A model generated the notes under the pieces. That model was given only the letters and a program-made list of their open reading frames with translations, was not told the DNA's origin and made no database searches. A DNA stretch of 5,601 nucleotides, taken from Promethearchaeota archaeon (lineage in GTDB: Archaea > Asgardarchaeota > Lokiarchaeia > Sigynarchaeales > SOKP01). The DNA lies in NCBI GenBank assembly GCA_004524515.1, contig SDNV01000167.1, forward strand, positions 1 through 5,601, in the 5' to 3' direction. Shown piece after piece: positions 5,469-5,601 of this stretch (position 1 is the stretch's first letter; each line of letters begins with the position of its first letter). Made by a program: the position numbers and the translations under genes.

Positions 5469-5601
5469 ATGCTTTCAAGAAGGGTAGTAGAAAAGAATAT
5501 AAGAAAAGTATTAGAAACTAAAAAAGTAATTCGAAACACGATTAGTAATGTAGAGTTTATAAGAAAAGAAGGAAATTCTTTTTTTTTCAAGGCACCTATC
5601 A
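5469..5601 (+). CDS. Start of an unrecognised gene, cut by right edge
   Basis: The frame is open from an ATG at 5469 to the window end, giving 44 residues beginning MLSRRVVEKNIRKVLETK. The other two plus frames close quickly. The N-terminus looks like an amphipathic charged helix (about residues 3-34, rich in Arg, Lys, Val and Ile), then a Gly-Asn turn and a hydrophobic strand FFFKAPI at 38-44. I recognise no family. There is no good Shine-Dalgarno, as at the other first-in-transcript genes here. The 166-base gap after the preceding gene, with a terminator, leaves room for its own promoter, though I could not pick a convincing TATA box. The opposite strand is also open here, but it has no start in the window and reads as the hydrophobic mirror of Lys/Arg codons. 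Confidence 0.5.
   Translation, partial: MLSRRVVEKNIRKVLETKKVIRNTISNVEFIRKEGNSFFFKAPI

Noticed and set aside
5455..5601. Minus-strand open frame at the right edge
   Set aside because: It has no start in the window and its hydrophobic product is what the complement of Lys/Arg-rich codons gives; the plus-strand frame has a start. It could still be the tail of a membrane protein entering from the right.
1..5601. CRISPR arrays, tRNA or rRNA genes, insertion sequences, attachment sites
   Set aside because: I saw no regularly spaced repeats, cloverleaf-like GC-rich segments, rRNA cores, transposase motifs or paired terminal repeats.

Overview
The window is AT-rich (roughly 30% G+C by eye). It carries a compact, mostly archaeal-looking set of genes. 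The gaps hold TATA-like boxes rather than bacterial -35/-10 pairs, oligo-T stretches follow genes, and strong Shine-Dalgarno sites appear only inside the one operon. A GPH/MFS_2-type transporter, a seven-helix orphan membrane protein, lysine-rich proteins and very AT-rich spacers together suggest an Asgard archaeon of the Lokiarchaeia kind. This is an inference from style, not from a marker gene.

Layout, left to right. (1) 1-489, plus strand: the C-terminal half of a CDF cation-efflux transporter, cut by the left edge. (2) 512-1613, minus strand: a three-gene operon transcribed right to left, encoding TusD/DsrE, TusC/DsrF and TusB/DsrH family proteins. These are the three subunits of a sulfur-relay heterohexamer. 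The CDF gene and this operon converge with only 22 bases between stops. (3) 1614-1803: a 190-base gap with a candidate operon promoter, a small palindrome, and the terminator of the next gene. (4) 1804-2508, minus strand: an unrecognised seven-helix membrane protein. (5) 2509-2671: a divergent promoter region. (6) 2672-3697, plus strand: a HAD-superfamily hydrolase with an unusual lysine-rich C-terminal helix of about 90 residues in regular heptads. (7) 3698-3907: a spacer with a short direct repeat and a candidate promoter. (8) 3908-5302, plus strand: a 12-helix GPH/MFS_2 transporter. (9) 5303-5601: an oligo-T terminator, then a probable new gene starting at 5469 and running off the right edge.

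Only the tus/dsr genes clearly work together: they are co-directional, closely spaced and match one known complex. The other genes look like separately transcribed units, and no shared pathway can be argued from the window. The two points most worth following are the heptad-patterned lysine-rich tail on the HAD protein, which contains a 13-A homopolymer, and a TusDCB-type sulfur relay in what looks like an archaeon.
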